DNA from: an uncultured Gammaproteobacteria bacterium
GTDB lineage: Bacteria; Pseudomonadota; Gammaproteobacteria; Enterobacterales; Succinivibrionaceae
DNA: 46,093 bases
Assembly: GCA_900315395.1 (NCBI GenBank)
Contig: OMZC01000068.1
Coordinates: 1 to 46,093, forward strand
Direction: 5' to 3'
Made by a program: the position numbers and the translations under genes
The notes under the pieces: model-generated
Databases searched by the model: none
Seen by the model: the letters and a program-made list of their open reading frames with translations, nothing else
What the model was told of the DNA's origin: nothing
Part shown: positions 34,167 through 43,528 of the stretch, piece after piece
Layout: each line of letters begins with the position of its first letter
How positions within the stretch are numbered: the stretch's first letter is position 1

Positions 34167-35115
34167 TAATAAGCATTGGGAAGAGCAAAAAGAAGCAAAA
34201 GGTGGCTATTATGGCCTAAAGCTAATGCTTTTCTTCTATAACATAGGAGGAAGAGCTGTCTTTAGTATTATTCTTATTCCTGTAATGTATGTTTACTATC
34301 TTTTATCTAAAAAGCAAAGACTGATCTCAAAAAAATATCTTTCATTAGTTAATAAAACTCGCAAAAGTAGAGGTATGGAGCCTTTAAAATTACATCCTTT
34401 CTTTCATTTTCTCTCTTTTGGATACATGCTGCTTGATAAATTAAAAGCATGGCAAGGTGATTTAAAATTAGGTAAAGATGTAATTTATAAAGATAATTGT
34501 GAACATGAGATTAAGCAGTATTATCATCAAGGCTTTGTAATTTTCTGTTCTCATTTAGGCGATATTGAAGCACTACGCGCCGTATATACTAAAACAGATG
34601 AGCACGTAATTAACTCTATTGCTTTTACAGAGCATGCTGAAAACTTCAATCGCATGATTAAGTCATTATCGCCTGACGCAAAAGTCAATGTTATCTCAAC
34701 TAAATCTATAGGACCAGATACTGCTATCTTACTAAAAGAAAAGATAGACAATAATGAAATCGTTGCTATTGCAGCTGACAGAGTACCAACACAAACACAG
34801 GCAAAACATACTGAGAATCGCATTGTTGAGACTACTTTTTTAGGACAAAAAGCAAATCTCCCTCAAGGACCTTTTGTATTAGCTTCTGTTTTAAAATGTC
34901 CTGTAGTTTTAGTGTTTGGACTTAAAAATCCTAAGACTCACAAGATTGATATTGTCTGCAAGGATTTTGCAAAACAGATTATTATTGACAGAAAACAAAG
35001 AGAATTATCGGTCAAAAAGTACACTGATGCTTATGCTAAGGTTTTAGAAGATCTTTGTCTTGAATATCCTTATCAGTGGTTCAACTTTTATAATTTTTTT
35101 AATACCGATAAATAA
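34156..35115 (+). CDS. LpxL/LpxM-like acyltransferase (second part of a split ApeJ)
   Basis: Lysophospholipid/lipid A-type acyltransferase of 319 residues. One N-terminal hydrophobic segment (about 27-50) is followed by the catalytic H-x4-E in FCSHLGDIEALRAVYTK near 131-147 and a conserved ADRVPTQ near 213. The family normally shows H-x4-D/E. It starts inside the glycosyltransferase gene and matches the C-terminal half of fused ApeJ proteins. It probably transfers an acyl or polyene chain at the inner membrane. Confidence 0.8.
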   Translation: MPDSNKHWEEQKEAKGGYYGLKLMLFFYNIGGRAVFSIILIPVMYVYYLLSKKQRLISKKYLSLVNKTRKSRGMEPLKLHPFFHFLSFGYMLLDKLKAWQGDLKLGKDVIYKDNCEHEIKQYYHQGFVIFCSHLGDIEALRAVYTKTDEHVINSIAFTEHAENFNRMIKSLSPDAKVNVISTKSIGPDTAILLKEKIDNNEIVAIAADRVPTQTQAKHTENRIVETTFLGQKANLPQGPFVLASVLKCPVVLVFGLKNPKTHKIDIVCKDFAKQIIIDRKQRELSVKKYTDAYAKVLEDLCLEYPYQWFNFYNFFNTDK

Positions 35116-35141
35116 AAGTAAAGATTGTCTAAGAGACTTAT

Positions 35142-35585
35142 ATGTATAGAAGACCAAAATTTATACTTTCTCATGAAGCTGTATTTCCAATTTCTTTTCA
35201 TGACACTGATGCCATGGGTGTAGTTTGGCACGGTAATTATATAAAGTTCTTTGAATTAGCCCGTGAAACCTTTTTAGAAGAGATTAAATACGGCTATCAG
35301 GACATGAAAGATGAAGGTATTGCATATCCAATCACGGAATGCACCTGTAAATACAGAAAGTATCTTAGAGTAACCGATAAAGTTTTAAGAGTTGTGACCT
35401 TACTTTGTGAGTATGAAGGAAAAGTTGTCTTTCATTATGAGGTTTATCCAAAGGATAGTAATACCCTGTGTGCTTATGGTAAAACTGAACAGGTATGTAT
35501 CAAAGCTAATACAGGTGAACTTATCTTTGAAACTCCTAAATCTTTATTGAATGCCATCAAAAAATATGAAAGCGAACAGAGGTAA
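35142..35585 (+). CDS. apeK: Hot-dog thioesterase (ApeK)
   Basis: A 147-residue 4-hydroxybenzoyl-CoA thioesterase-type (YbgC-like) protein. The N-terminal FHDTDAMGVVWHGNYIKFFE near residues 18-37 contains the catalytic Asp of the D-x-x-G-x-x-(W/Y)-x-x-(N)Y class. It is proposed to release or proofread acyl-ACP intermediates in aryl polyene assembly. The gene follows the acyltransferase by 26 bp and precedes apeL by 14 bp. Confidence 0.85.
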   Translation: MYRRPKFILSHEAVFPISFHDTDAMGVVWHGNYIKFFELARETFLEEIKYGYQDMKDEGIAYPITECTCKYRKYLRVTDKVLRVVTLLCEYEGKVVFHYEVYPKDSNTLCAYGKTEQVCIKANTGELIFETPKSLLNAIKKYESEQR

Positions 35586-35599
35586 ACGAGGTTACAAAG

Positions 35600-36208
35600 A
35601 TGAACAAACTTTTTAAATTTCTGTTTATTTTTGTTGCATTAGCTTTCTCATTTAATACTAATGCCTTAACTGTAAATGAGCTTAGTGCTCTTTTACAAAA
35701 AGATGCTAATTTTAAGGCCTCTTATAACCAGGAGAAGACCTTAAACAAGCTCAATAAAATCTTGAAAAGCTCAGGTGTTGTCATCATCATTGAGAATAAG
35801 AATGTATTTTTCAGGCAAAATACACCTTTTGAATTAGAGCAAATTATTACTCCTAATCGCTTTGCTCAAATCATGGATGATGAGATCAATGAGATCACCC
35901 GTGATAACAATCCACAGTTGTTTGAGATCTCAAATTTACTTTTAAACATCTTTTCTATGAATGAAGTTAATGAAAAGTACTTTTCATATAAGCTTTCAGG
36001 AAATCTTAATAACTGGACTTTAGAGCTGAAACCAAATGATGAGCTTCTATCTAAGATCTTTAATAAGATCACAATTCAAGGCTCAGATAAAGTAAAAGAA
36101 ATCGTCATTGAAGACATCTCAAAAGACACCACTGTGCTTACTTTTAGCGATTATAGCACCGGCAAGATTACATTAAACGTAAAGGAACAGTCATACCTTG
36201 TTAAATAA
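35600..36208 (+). CDS. apeL: LolA-like periplasmic carrier protein (ApeL)
   Basis: A 202-residue secreted protein. The signal peptide (FLFIFVALAFSFNTNALT) cleaves near residue 23. The mature part resembles outer-membrane lipoprotein carrier proteins related to LolA, with an early strand pattern (FKASYNQEKTLNKLNKILKS) and no lipobox. In aryl polyene clusters it is thought to ferry the lipidated product across the periplasm with the exporter ApeM. It overlaps apeM by 11 bp. Confidence 0.78.
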   Translation: MNKLFKFLFIFVALAFSFNTNALTVNELSALLQKDANFKASYNQEKTLNKLNKILKSSGVVIIIENKNVFFRQNTPFELEQIITPNRFAQIMDDEINEITRDNNPQLFEISNLLLNIFSMNEVNEKYFSYKLSGNLNNWTLELKPNDELLSKIFNKITIQGSDKVKEIVIEDISKDTTVLTFSDYSTGKITLNVKEQSYLVK

Positions 36209-38501
36209 GGCTTTTTCTCTTATTTATGTATTTTTGCTTATTGTACTAACTATTGTCTTTAGTCTTAGAATAAGCAATATTACTATTGATAGCTCAATTC
36301 TCTCTTTATTACCTACTGAGACTCAATCAAAAGTCTCAAAGACTACGATCGATACTTATACCAAAAGACTTGATAGACAGGTAGTCTTTTTAATTAAAGA
36401 TAATGGAGATGGAGTTAAGGCTTGTGCTTTCTTTAATAAAGAACTAAAAAAAAACAAGAGTGTTGAGAACGTCATCGGTGCTGTTGATAAAAGAGCGCAA
36501 CAGAACTTCAATCAATTTCTATACAACTATAAAACAGCTTTAATCTCTGAAAAAGCCAAAGCAAGAATGGAGAACAGCTCATATGAAAAATGGGTGTTAT
36601 CTACTCTTTACTCAGGTTTTTCTGGTGTTACTGAAAAAGAGATCATCTCAGATCCTCTGCTACTTACTCGTGATGTAGCCACTTTTCTATCAAAAGACGT
36701 AAAACTCAATGTAAAAAATGGATATTTAAGTGTCACTGATGAGCACAACAACCTTTGGTACTTTTTAAACGTACGCACCAAGAGTGCTGGATTTGACATA
36801 AACTCATCTAAAGAGTTCTGCTCTTATGTAGATAATCTTATTGCTAAAACCGAGTCTTTATATAAAGGAACTACTATTTTAAAACGAGGCACTGTTTTTT
36901 ATTCAGACTATGCCTCAGCACTTGCACAAAAGGATTTAACTGTTTTAGGTTCAATTACGATTATTGGTGTCTTTGCTTTAATCTTTTTTGTCTTTAGAAC
37001 GGTTATTCCTGTAGCTTTAACCGTACTTTCAGTTAGTACAGGTATCTTAGTTGGATTTTCGTTTTTATGTATCTTTTTTGATACTATAAATCTGGTCATA
37101 ATTGGTATGAGTCTGTCTGTAGTTGGTGTGGTTTGTGACTACACTATCTATTACATGACATTAAGAGTAAGCAAGGATTGTTCAGGATCTCCCATTGACA
37201 CTATAAAGCAGATGATTAAGCCTCTTTTATTTGCTGTAGGTACTGATGTAGTTGCCTATCTAATCATCGTACTCTCACCTGTTACTCCATTAAAACAACT
37301 CTCAGTTTTCTGTATGGCAGCTATCACCTTTAGCTGCCTTACAGTGATTTTAATTGAGCCTTATCTGTGCGCTCATGTAAAGAAAAAAGATTTCCCTTTA
37401 AAGAGCGTATTTAACGGATATTTAAAGCTTGTTGCATCTAAAAAAGTGAATCTTGCTATCATTGTCCTAATTGTTTTAACTACTGCCTTTGGTTTAAGTA
37501 AGTTTTCAGTAAATGACGATCCAGCTTCATTTCAGAATTTACCTGCAGTTTTAAAAATTCAGGATGATGAAATAGCCAAAATTACCAATCAGAAAGCATC
37601 AGCGAAATATCTTATTATTGAGGCTAATTCTGAAGACAAGCTATTACATATCAATGAGAGCTTACAACAGCTCTTAGAGCTCATGGTAAAGAATAAAGAT
37701 ATATCCTCATACAGAGCCATACCTTTAGTTTCTTTAAAGACTCAAGAGCATAATTTTTCTCTTATACAAAAAACTCTAAAGAGCTTAAAAGATCCTGTTT
37801 TAACAGAAAATAAAGAGAATTTAGTCAAGCTCTATAGTTATCAACAGCTCTCATTAGACAAATTTATACAATCCCCTTTAGGTAATGCCTATGAACCGTT
37901 GTATATCAAAGGCTCTGATAACAGTCCCTATGCCTTGTCTATACTTTTATATGACGTAAAGGACAGAACAAAGCTTGAAAGTGAGATTTCACATCTTACA
38001 GCCAATGCTTATTATTTAGACAGAAAAGATGATTTTATAAAGGTCTTTAGCCATTACAGAGTTCTAATCTCTTATGTTCTATATACTTTCTTAATTGTGA
38101 TTTTTTTAGTATCAGTATTAAGACTTGGCGTATTAAAAGGACTTGTAGCTGCAGTTTTTTCACTTATAAGTGTGCTTTTTGCCCTTGCAACCATACTGCT
38201 TAGTGGATATCAGTTAAATCTCTTTAGTGAATTAGCACTAATCTTAGTATTAGGTATTGGAGTTAACTATACAATCTTTTTTAATTCAAATACTAATATC
38301 AAATCCACTTCATTAGTTGCAATAGTTACAGCTTTATTAACTACGCTTTTAACCATGGGAGTGCTTGTTTTAAGCTCTGTAAGTGCCATCTCTGGTTTTG
38401 CTCTTGCACTTTCATCAGGTATCTTATGTTCATTTGTACTATCAACCATCTTGCCTGAACTGTTAAAAGATGTTGAAAACAACAATTTTGGGAGTGTGTA
38501 A
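36198..38501 (+). CDS. apeM: MMPL/RND-type exporter (ApeM)
   Basis: A large inner-membrane exporter of 767 residues. One N-terminal membrane helix leads to a periplasmic loop (about 30-245), then a cluster of five or six helices (about 245-400), a second periplasmic loop and a second cluster (about 610-760). This is the two-fold MMPL/RND layout. An acidic residue in the first cluster (VCDYTIYYM near 312) matches the family's proton-relay position. It presumably moves the lipid-linked polyene out of the inner membrane. The stop codon abuts the apeN ATG. Confidence 0.85.
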   Translation: MLNKAFSLIYVFLLIVLTIVFSLRISNITIDSSILSLLPTETQSKVSKTTIDTYTKRLDRQVVFLIKDNGDGVKACAFFNKELKKNKSVENVIGAVDKRAQQNFNQFLYNYKTALISEKAKARMENSSYEKWVLSTLYSGFSGVTEKEIISDPLLLTRDVATFLSKDVKLNVKNGYLSVTDEHNNLWYFLNVRTKSAGFDINSSKEFCSYVDNLIAKTESLYKGTTILKRGTVFYSDYASALAQKDLTVLGSITIIGVFALIFFVFRTVIPVALTVLSVSTGILVGFSFLCIFFDTINLVIIGMSLSVVGVVCDYTIYYMTLRVSKDCSGSPIDTIKQMIKPLLFAVGTDVVAYLIIVLSPVTPLKQLSVFCMAAITFSCLTVILIEPYLCAHVKKKDFPLKSVFNGYLKLVASKKVNLAIIVLIVLTTAFGLSKFSVNDDPASFQNLPAVLKIQDDEIAKITNQKASAKYLIIEANSEDKLLHINESLQQLLELMVKNKDISSYRAIPLVSLKTQEHNFSLIQKTLKSLKDPVLTENKENLVKLYSYQQLSLDKFIQSPLGNAYEPLYIKGSDNSPYALSILLYDVKDRTKLESEISHLTANAYYLDRKDDFIKVFSHYRVLISYVLYTFLIVIFLVSVLRLGVLKGLVAAVFSLISVLFALATILLSGYQLNLFSELALILVLGIGVNYTIFFNSNTNIKSTSLVAIVTALLTTLLTMGVLVLSSVSAISGFALALSSGILCSFVLSTILPELLKDVENNNFGSV

Positions 38502-39086
38502 ATGAAAAGAAAACATTTATTTACAGCTATAATCTTCTCTTTACTATCTTTACTTGTAGCTTGCAGCAGTACTGAACAAAAGCAAACAGAAGAGTTAAAA
38601 GCTTATATCACCAAAGAGATTGAAATCGCTGTTCCTAAAGCTAAGTTTGATACAGAAGAGAGCTTTGATCAGCTACTATCGACAACTTATAACGGAAAAA
38701 AGAGCTCTCTTTTAGTTTCATCTGTAATTAAGAAAAATTCTATTTCTGTAACAGGTCTGACACCAGGCTATCTAAAACTTTTTACCATAACTTATGATGA
38801 AAATGGCATAAACGCTGAATACTCAGTTCCAAAAGCCATGCTTCCACCTATAAATCAGGTATTACTTGATATAATGTTAAGTTATAAGAGTAATTTAAAT
38901 AACGACTTACCTAAAGAATTTAGAATTATTGATAAGGGTAATGAAAGAACAATTTCATATGTAGATATCACAAAAATGAGAAAAGTGATTTACAAAATTG
39001 AATACAAATCAATGAATGGCAAACGATTACCTAATAAAATAATAAATTTTGAATTTAATTATACAATTAACTTTAAGTACGTATAG
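38502..39086 (+). CDS. apeN: Aryl polyene cluster lipoprotein, DUF3261-like (ApeN)
   Basis: A 194-residue lipoprotein with signal FTAIIFSLLSLLVAC and lipobox LVAC (Cys at about residue 21). The mature region is mostly beta-strand-like with one Pro-rich stretch (KAMLPPINQ). It matches in position and character the DUF3261-type lipoprotein of other aryl polyene clusters, presumed to act at the outer membrane in localising the product. It starts directly after apeM and ends 3 bp before apeO. Confidence 0.75.
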   Translation: MKRKHLFTAIIFSLLSLLVACSSTEQKQTEELKAYITKEIEIAVPKAKFDTEESFDQLLSTTYNGKKSSLLVSSVIKKNSISVTGLTPGYLKLFTITYDENGINAEYSVPKAMLPPINQVLLDIMLSYKSNLNNDLPKEFRIIDKGNERTISYVDITKMRKVIYKIEYKSMNGKRLPNKIINFEFNYTINFKYV

Positions 39087-39089
39087 TTT

Positions 39090-40256
39090 ATGATTTATAT
39101 CAATGTTCTTACCTCAGTAAGCTCTTTAGGAACAAATGAATTAACTATTGTAGATAGCTTATCTCATACAGACAGATGCTACCTTACATATCGTGATGAT
39201 CTTTTAAATGAACATAAAGGTTCATATTTTGGACAAATTAAGGCAAAACTTCCAAGACTTGATGAGTACCCTGAGCACAAGAGCCGTAACAGTGCTGTTT
39301 TAGCTTTTCTTGCTGATTCTATTAAAGACAGTATCAATGAGTTAAAACAAAAATACTCTAAAGATAGAATTGCTATTATTTTAGGGACCTCAACTTCTGG
39401 ACTTGATGAAACAGAGAATGAACTCAAAAAGTTCATGCAAACAGGTGTTCCATCACGAGATTTCTACTATAAATCTCAAGAGTTTGGTGATCCTTCAATG
39501 TTTTTAGCTGATTATCTAGAGATTGATGGTCCTGCCTATACCATTTCTACAGCCTGTTCCTCTAGTGCCAGAGCTTTAATCTGTGGCAAGAGAATGTTAG
39601 AAAGTGGTCTTGTTGACGCTGTGATAGCAGGTGGTGCTGATACCTTATGCAAAGTGCCAATTAACGGTTTTAACAGCATGGGAGTTCTCTCTCATGAAAG
39701 ATGCCTGCCTTTTAATAAAAATCGAGCCGGTATTAACATCGGTGAAGGTGGCGGTTTGATGATCTTATCTAAAAAGAAAGCTTCTCTTGAACTTTTAGGT
39801 GTAGGAGAATCATCTGATGCCTATCACGTATCATCACCTGAACCTAGTGGTGCAGGAGCTATAAGCGCTATGAAAATGGCACTAGATGACGCATCATTGA
39901 CAACTGATGATATTGGTTATGTAAATCTTCACGGTACAGCTACTAAGTTAAATGATGCAATGGAAAGTAAAGCTATGGCATCTTTATTTAAAGGTAAAGT
40001 GCCTTGTAGTTCAACCAAATACATGACAGGTCATACACTAGGAGCTGCAGGTATCGTCGAGGCTGCTATTCTATGTTACCTTTTAAAGCATGATCTTGAC
40101 TTACCTGTTCAGGATTTTTCTCATGATGAAATTGATGATACTTTAGATGAGTGTGGCTTAGTTAAAGAGAAAATGAAAGCTAAAAAGAAAGTTATGATGT
40201 CTAACTCTTTTGCCTTTGGTGGTAATAACGCGTCAATCATCATTGCTAATGCATAA
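39090..40256 (+). CDS. apeO: Beta-ketoacyl-ACP synthase (ApeO)
   Basis: Active ketosynthase of 388 residues. The Cys-His-His triad is complete: STACSSSARAL near residues 153-163, NLHGTATKLND near 282-292 and GHTLGAAG near 314-321. A C-terminal SFAFGGNNAS Phe-gating segment is also present. It is expected to work as a heterodimer with ApeC, which lacks the Cys, in repeated malonyl condensation. ATG follows apeN by 3 bp and apeP follows after 19 bp. Confidence 0.9.
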   Translation: MIYINVLTSVSSLGTNELTIVDSLSHTDRCYLTYRDDLLNEHKGSYFGQIKAKLPRLDEYPEHKSRNSAVLAFLADSIKDSINELKQKYSKDRIAIILGTSTSGLDETENELKKFMQTGVPSRDFYYKSQEFGDPSMFLADYLEIDGPAYTISTACSSSARALICGKRMLESGLVDAVIAGGADTLCKVPINGFNSMGVLSHERCLPFNKNRAGINIGEGGGLMILSKKKASLELLGVGESSDAYHVSSPEPSGAGAISAMKMALDDASLTTDDIGYVNLHGTATKLNDAMESKAMASLFKGKVPCSSTKYMTGHTLGAAGIVEAAILCYLLKHDLDLPVQDFSHDEIDDTLDECGLVKEKMKAKKKVMMSNSFAFGGNNASIIIANA

Positions 40257-40275
40257 TTAAAATTCAGGTTAAAAC

Positions 40276-40767
40276 ATGAATAAATATCTATCACCTCGTG
40301 AATACCTTCCCCATGAGCCACCTATGGTTCTAATCGATGAGGTAGTTTACGTTGATGAAAACAAAGCTCTAACCAAGTGCTATGTTAATCATGAAGGAGT
40401 ACTTTCTCCTTTCTTAAATGAAGATGGTAATTTACCCTCTTTTTTTGCCTTAGAAATTTTTGCTCAAAGCGTGGGTATATGGAATGGCTATAACCTGCAT
40501 GGTACAGGAAATAAAACCAAGATGGGCATGATCTTAGGAGCTCGAGATCTGAAAGTAAAAGAGCCTTTTTTTAAAACTGGCTATGTACTTAATATCGAAG
40601 TTTACAAGAATATGTCAGATGGCACTTTAGCTAATTTTGAAGGCAAGATTTTTGTAAATAAAAAAGTTTCCACTAATGATGAGAACAAAGAACCGTTTGC
40701 TTCAGGTAGAGTCAATGTGATCTCTATTTGTGATAAGGATAAACATAAACTCTTCAATCGAGAGTAA
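40276..40767 (+). CDS. apeP: 3-hydroxyacyl-ACP dehydratase (ApeP)
   Basis: A 163-residue hot-dog dehydratase of the FabA/FabZ-related type with REYLPHEPPMVLIDEV near residues 8-23 and FFALEIFAQSVGIW near 55-68. It works with ApeI in dehydrating the 3-hydroxyacyl intermediates to the conjugated polyene. TTCAGGTTAAAAC precedes the ATG (weak AGG). A 68-bp gap before apeQ is the longest between apeE and apeR and could hold an internal start of transcription, but no clear promoter was seen. Confidence 0.86.
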   Translation: MNKYLSPREYLPHEPPMVLIDEVVYVDENKALTKCYVNHEGVLSPFLNEDGNLPSFFALEIFAQSVGIWNGYNLHGTGNKTKMGMILGARDLKVKEPFFKTGYVLNIEVYKNMSDGTLANFEGKIFVNKKVSTNDENKEPFASGRVNVISICDKDKHKLFNRE

Positions 40768-40835
40768 AGATTTTTATAAAAAACTTGTATACTACCAATT
40801 ACATATAAACGAAACTAAAAACTGAGTAAAAAAAT

Positions 40836-41564
40836 ATGAGAAGAGTATTAGTTACAGGAGCCGGAACTGGGCTTGGCAAGGTAATTGCGATTGAGCTCGG
40901 TAAACAGGGGCATGAAGTGGTCCTGCACTATAGAAATAGTGCTAAAGGAGCTAAAGAAGCACAGCACATCATTGAAGAGAACGGTGGTAAGGCTAGTACT
41001 GTTCAGTTTGATTTAACCAATCGCGAGCAGGTTAAAGAAGTACTTACAAAAGACATTGAAGAAAACGGCTTTTACTATGGCATTGTATGTAACGCAGGGT
41101 TAACAGCAGATGCAGCTTTTCCTATGATGACAGATGAAGATTGGGATGGAGTCATTCACACCAATTTAGATGGCTTTTATAATGTAGTAAAGCCTTGCAT
41201 CATGCCTTTAATTGCAGCGCATGAAGGTGGCAGAATCATTGCTATTTCATCTGTATCAGGCATTATGGGTAACCGTGGACAGGTAAACTACTCAGCATCA
41301 AAGGCAGGTCTTATTGGTGCTGTCAAAGCCTTAGCTTTAGAGGTAGCAAAGCGCAACATTACCGTTAATGCTATTGCACCTGGTTTAATCGATACTCATA
41401 TGGCTGAGTTAGATGAGACTGTGAAAAAAGAAATTCTAAAAATGATCCCTTTAAAGAGAATGGGAAAAGCTCAGGATGTAGCTGACCTGACTGCATTTTT
41501 AATGTCAGATAAAGCATCCTATATAACACGTCAGGTTATTTCTGTTAACGGAGGTTTACTGTGA
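40836..41564 (+). CDS. apeQ: 3-ketoacyl-ACP reductase (ApeQ)
   Basis: FabG-type short-chain dehydrogenase/reductase of 242 residues. The NADPH-binding GAGTGLGKV is at residues 8-16. The catalytic Ser and Y-x3-K lie in SSVSGIMGN and NYSASKAGLIGA near 136-160. VNAIAPGLIDTHMAE follows near 180. It reduces the keto group after each condensation. It overlaps apeR by 4 bp (GTGA), so apeR starts with GTG. Confidence 0.93.
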   Translation: MRRVLVTGAGTGLGKVIAIELGKQGHEVVLHYRNSAKGAKEAQHIIEENGGKASTVQFDLTNREQVKEVLTKDIEENGFYYGIVCNAGLTADAAFPMMTDEDWDGVIHTNLDGFYNVVKPCIMPLIAAHEGGRIIAISSVSGIMGNRGQVNYSASKAGLIGAVKALALEVAKRNITVNAIAPGLIDTHMAELDETVKKEILKMIPLKRMGKAQDVADLTAFLMSDKASYITRQVISVNGGLL

Positions 41565-42790
41565 GTAGAAGAGTAGCGATCGTAGGTCAGGGGCTAGTTA
41601 CAGCTTTCGGTGAAACCTGGGAAGAGAACAGAATCAAGATTTTAGAGTGTCAAAATGCAGTAAGGCATATGCAGGAGTGGGAGATTGTACAGGGGCTTAT
41701 CACTAAACTTGCTGCTCCTTGCGACAACTTTGTAGCTCCTGAGCACTATACAAGAAAAAAGACCCGTTCTATGAGCCGTGTATCTATCATGGCCACAAGA
41801 GCATCAGAACTTGCTTTAATTAACGCAGGTCTACTAGATGATCCATTTATAAAGTCAGGTCGTGTCGGTGTAGCTTACGGTTCATCATTTGGCAGTACTT
41901 ATGCTGTAAAAGACTTTGCTACAATGCTAACTGAAAACACCACAGGAGATCTAACAGCAAACTCATATGTAAAGATGATGCCTCAGACTGCTGCTGTAAA
42001 CATCTCTTTATTCTTTGGCATTACTGGTAGAATTATCCCTACCTCAACTGCCTGTACCTCTGGCTCAATGGCTATTGGATATGCTTATGAAGCTATTAAA
42101 AATGGCTATCAGGATGCAATGGTAGCAGGTGGCGCTGAAGAGCTGTCTGTTTGTGATGCTGGTGTCTTTGATACCATGTTCTCAACTTCATCTAAAAACG
42201 ATACACCAAAACTGACCCCTGCACCTTTTGACAAAGACAGAGACGGTTTAGTCATCGGTGAAGGTGCTGGTACTGTAGTATTAGAAGAATATGAACACGC
42301 TAAAGCACGTGGAGCTAATATCTTAGGTGAATTAATTGGCTTTGCAACAAACTGTGATGCTACCCATATCACCTCTCCAAATCCAAAGACCATTCAAATC
42401 TGTATTGAAAGCTCAATTAAAGATGCTGGACTTTCACCTAGCGATATCGGTTACATTTCAGCTCATGGCACCGGTACCGCTCGTGGCGATGTAGCTGAAT
42501 CTAATGCTACAGCTAATATCTATGGCAACAAGACCCCAATTTCAACTTTAAAGAGTTATTTTGGTCATACCTTAGGCGCATGTGGTGCAGTTGAGGCTAT
42601 TGCAGCTGTAAACATGATGAACGAAGGCTGGTTTAATCCAAACTTAAACTTACATGAAGTAGATACTCAATGCGGAGATCTTGACTACATCATGAACAAA
42701 CCTCTGAAAAAAGAAGTTGAGTTCATTCAGTCAAACAATTTTGCTTTTGGTGGCATTAACACCTCTATGGTAATTAAGAGAGTTAAGTAA
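41561..42790 (+). CDS. apeR: Beta-ketoacyl-ACP synthase, FabF type (ApeR)
   Basis: A 409-residue FabF-type ketosynthase with Cys in PTSTACTSGSMAIGYA near residues 158-173, His in SAHGTGTARGD near 303-313 and His in GHTLGACG near 341-348, so all three catalytic residues are present. It starts with GTG overlapping apeQ. In described pathways ApeR performs part of the chain extension, probably early condensation. It is the last gene of the operon, followed by a strong hairpin. Confidence 0.91.
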   Translation: MSRRVAIVGQGLVTAFGETWEENRIKILECQNAVRHMQEWEIVQGLITKLAAPCDNFVAPEHYTRKKTRSMSRVSIMATRASELALINAGLLDDPFIKSGRVGVAYGSSFGSTYAVKDFATMLTENTTGDLTANSYVKMMPQTAAVNISLFFGITGRIIPTSTACTSGSMAIGYAYEAIKNGYQDAMVAGGAEELSVCDAGVFDTMFSTSSKNDTPKLTPAPFDKDRDGLVIGEGAGTVVLEEYEHAKARGANILGELIGFATNCDATHITSPNPKTIQICIESSIKDAGLSPSDIGYISAHGTGTARGDVAESNATANIYGNKTPISTLKSYFGHTLGACGAVEAIAAVNMMNEGWFNPNLNLHEVDTQCGDLDYIMNKPLKKEVEFIQSNNFAFGGINTSMVIKRVK

Positions 42791-42816
42791 GTCGTAAGAG
42801 ATCGAGACCTCACCAT

Positions 42817-42844
42817 GATTGGCGTTATAAAAGTAACGCCAATC
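42817..42844. terminator. Hairpin at the end of the aryl polyene operon
   Basis: GATTGGCGTTA (42817-42827) pairs perfectly with TAACGCCAATC (42834-42844) around a 6-nt loop. No U-tract follows (AACACTTGC), so termination may be weak or Rho-assisted; it may instead protect the mRNA end. Confidence 0.5.
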
Positions 42845-42979
42845 AACACTTGCTACCTATTTTCTTACTTCATTTAGAGACTTTATCTTTTCAATTTTCT
42901 TTTATTTTTCAATTAAAAGATCTATGATTACAGGTTAATATCATCTAACTGGATCAAGAGTCTTTATTTAAGGATTTGT

Positions 42980-43483
42980 ATGTTTAAAGTGCTTTTCCTT
43001 TGCCATGGAAATATTTGTCGCTCACCTATGGCAGAATTTATCTTAAAAGAGTTAGTAAAGAAGCTTAAGCTTGATGACGATTTTATTGTCTGCTCTGCTG
43101 CCACTTCACAAGAAGAAATCGGCAACGGTGTCTACCCCCCTGTTAAAGCTTTACTGCGTCAAAAAGGTATTGACTGCTCAGCTAAAAGAGCAAGACAAGT
43201 TACAGTACAGGATCTAAAAGACTTTGACTACATCATTGCCATGGAGCAGTTTAATCTTGATAATCTGTATGCGCTGTATCCTAAGACTGATAAGAGCAAG
43301 GTATATTTGCTTTTAGACTTTACAGATACTCCAAAAGATATTGATGATCCTTGGTATACAAGAGATTTTGAAAAAGCTTATTCTGAGATTTTAGTAGGTT
43401 GCAAAGCCCTGCTCTCAAGTCTTGATCATGATGGACTGATTACTCTTAATAAAGAGCAGAAAAAAGAACTCTCTGAGATTTAA
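42980..43483 (+). CDS. Low-molecular-weight protein-tyrosine phosphatase
   Basis: A 167-residue LMW-PTP. The P-loop LFLCHGNICRSPMAEF gives C-x5-R (Cys8, Arg14), followed by the general-acid Asp in DIDDPWYTRDFEKAY near residues 117-131. It is cytoplasmic and dephosphorylates tyrosine in proteins or small substrates. AAGGA precedes the ATG. It has no tyrosine-kinase or capsule genes beside it, so the substrate is unknown. It lies downstream of the aryl polyene hairpin and ends at a 10-bp hairpin. Confidence 0.9.
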   Translation: MFKVLFLCHGNICRSPMAEFILKELVKKLKLDDDFIVCSAATSQEEIGNGVYPPVKALLRQKGIDCSAKRARQVTVQDLKDFDYIIAMEQFNLDNLYALYPKTDKSKVYLLLDFTDTPKDIDDPWYTRDFEKAYSEILVGCKALLSSLDHDGLITLNKEQKKELSEI

Positions 43484-43520
43484 AGCAGTTTGCAGACAAG
43501 ATGCTAAGTACAAACTGCTT
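43483..43520. terminator. Hairpin between the phosphatase gene and pdxB
   Basis: AAGCAGTTTG and CAAACTGCTT form a perfect 10-bp stem with an 18-nt loop. There is no clear U-tract. It lies between the convergent phosphatase and pdxB genes. Confidence 0.4.
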
Positions 43521-43528
43521 AAGAGTGT

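Noticed and set aside
40768-40835. Internal promoter between apeP and apeQ
   Set aside because: TATACT at about 40787 could be a -10, but no acceptable -35 lies at the right distance.
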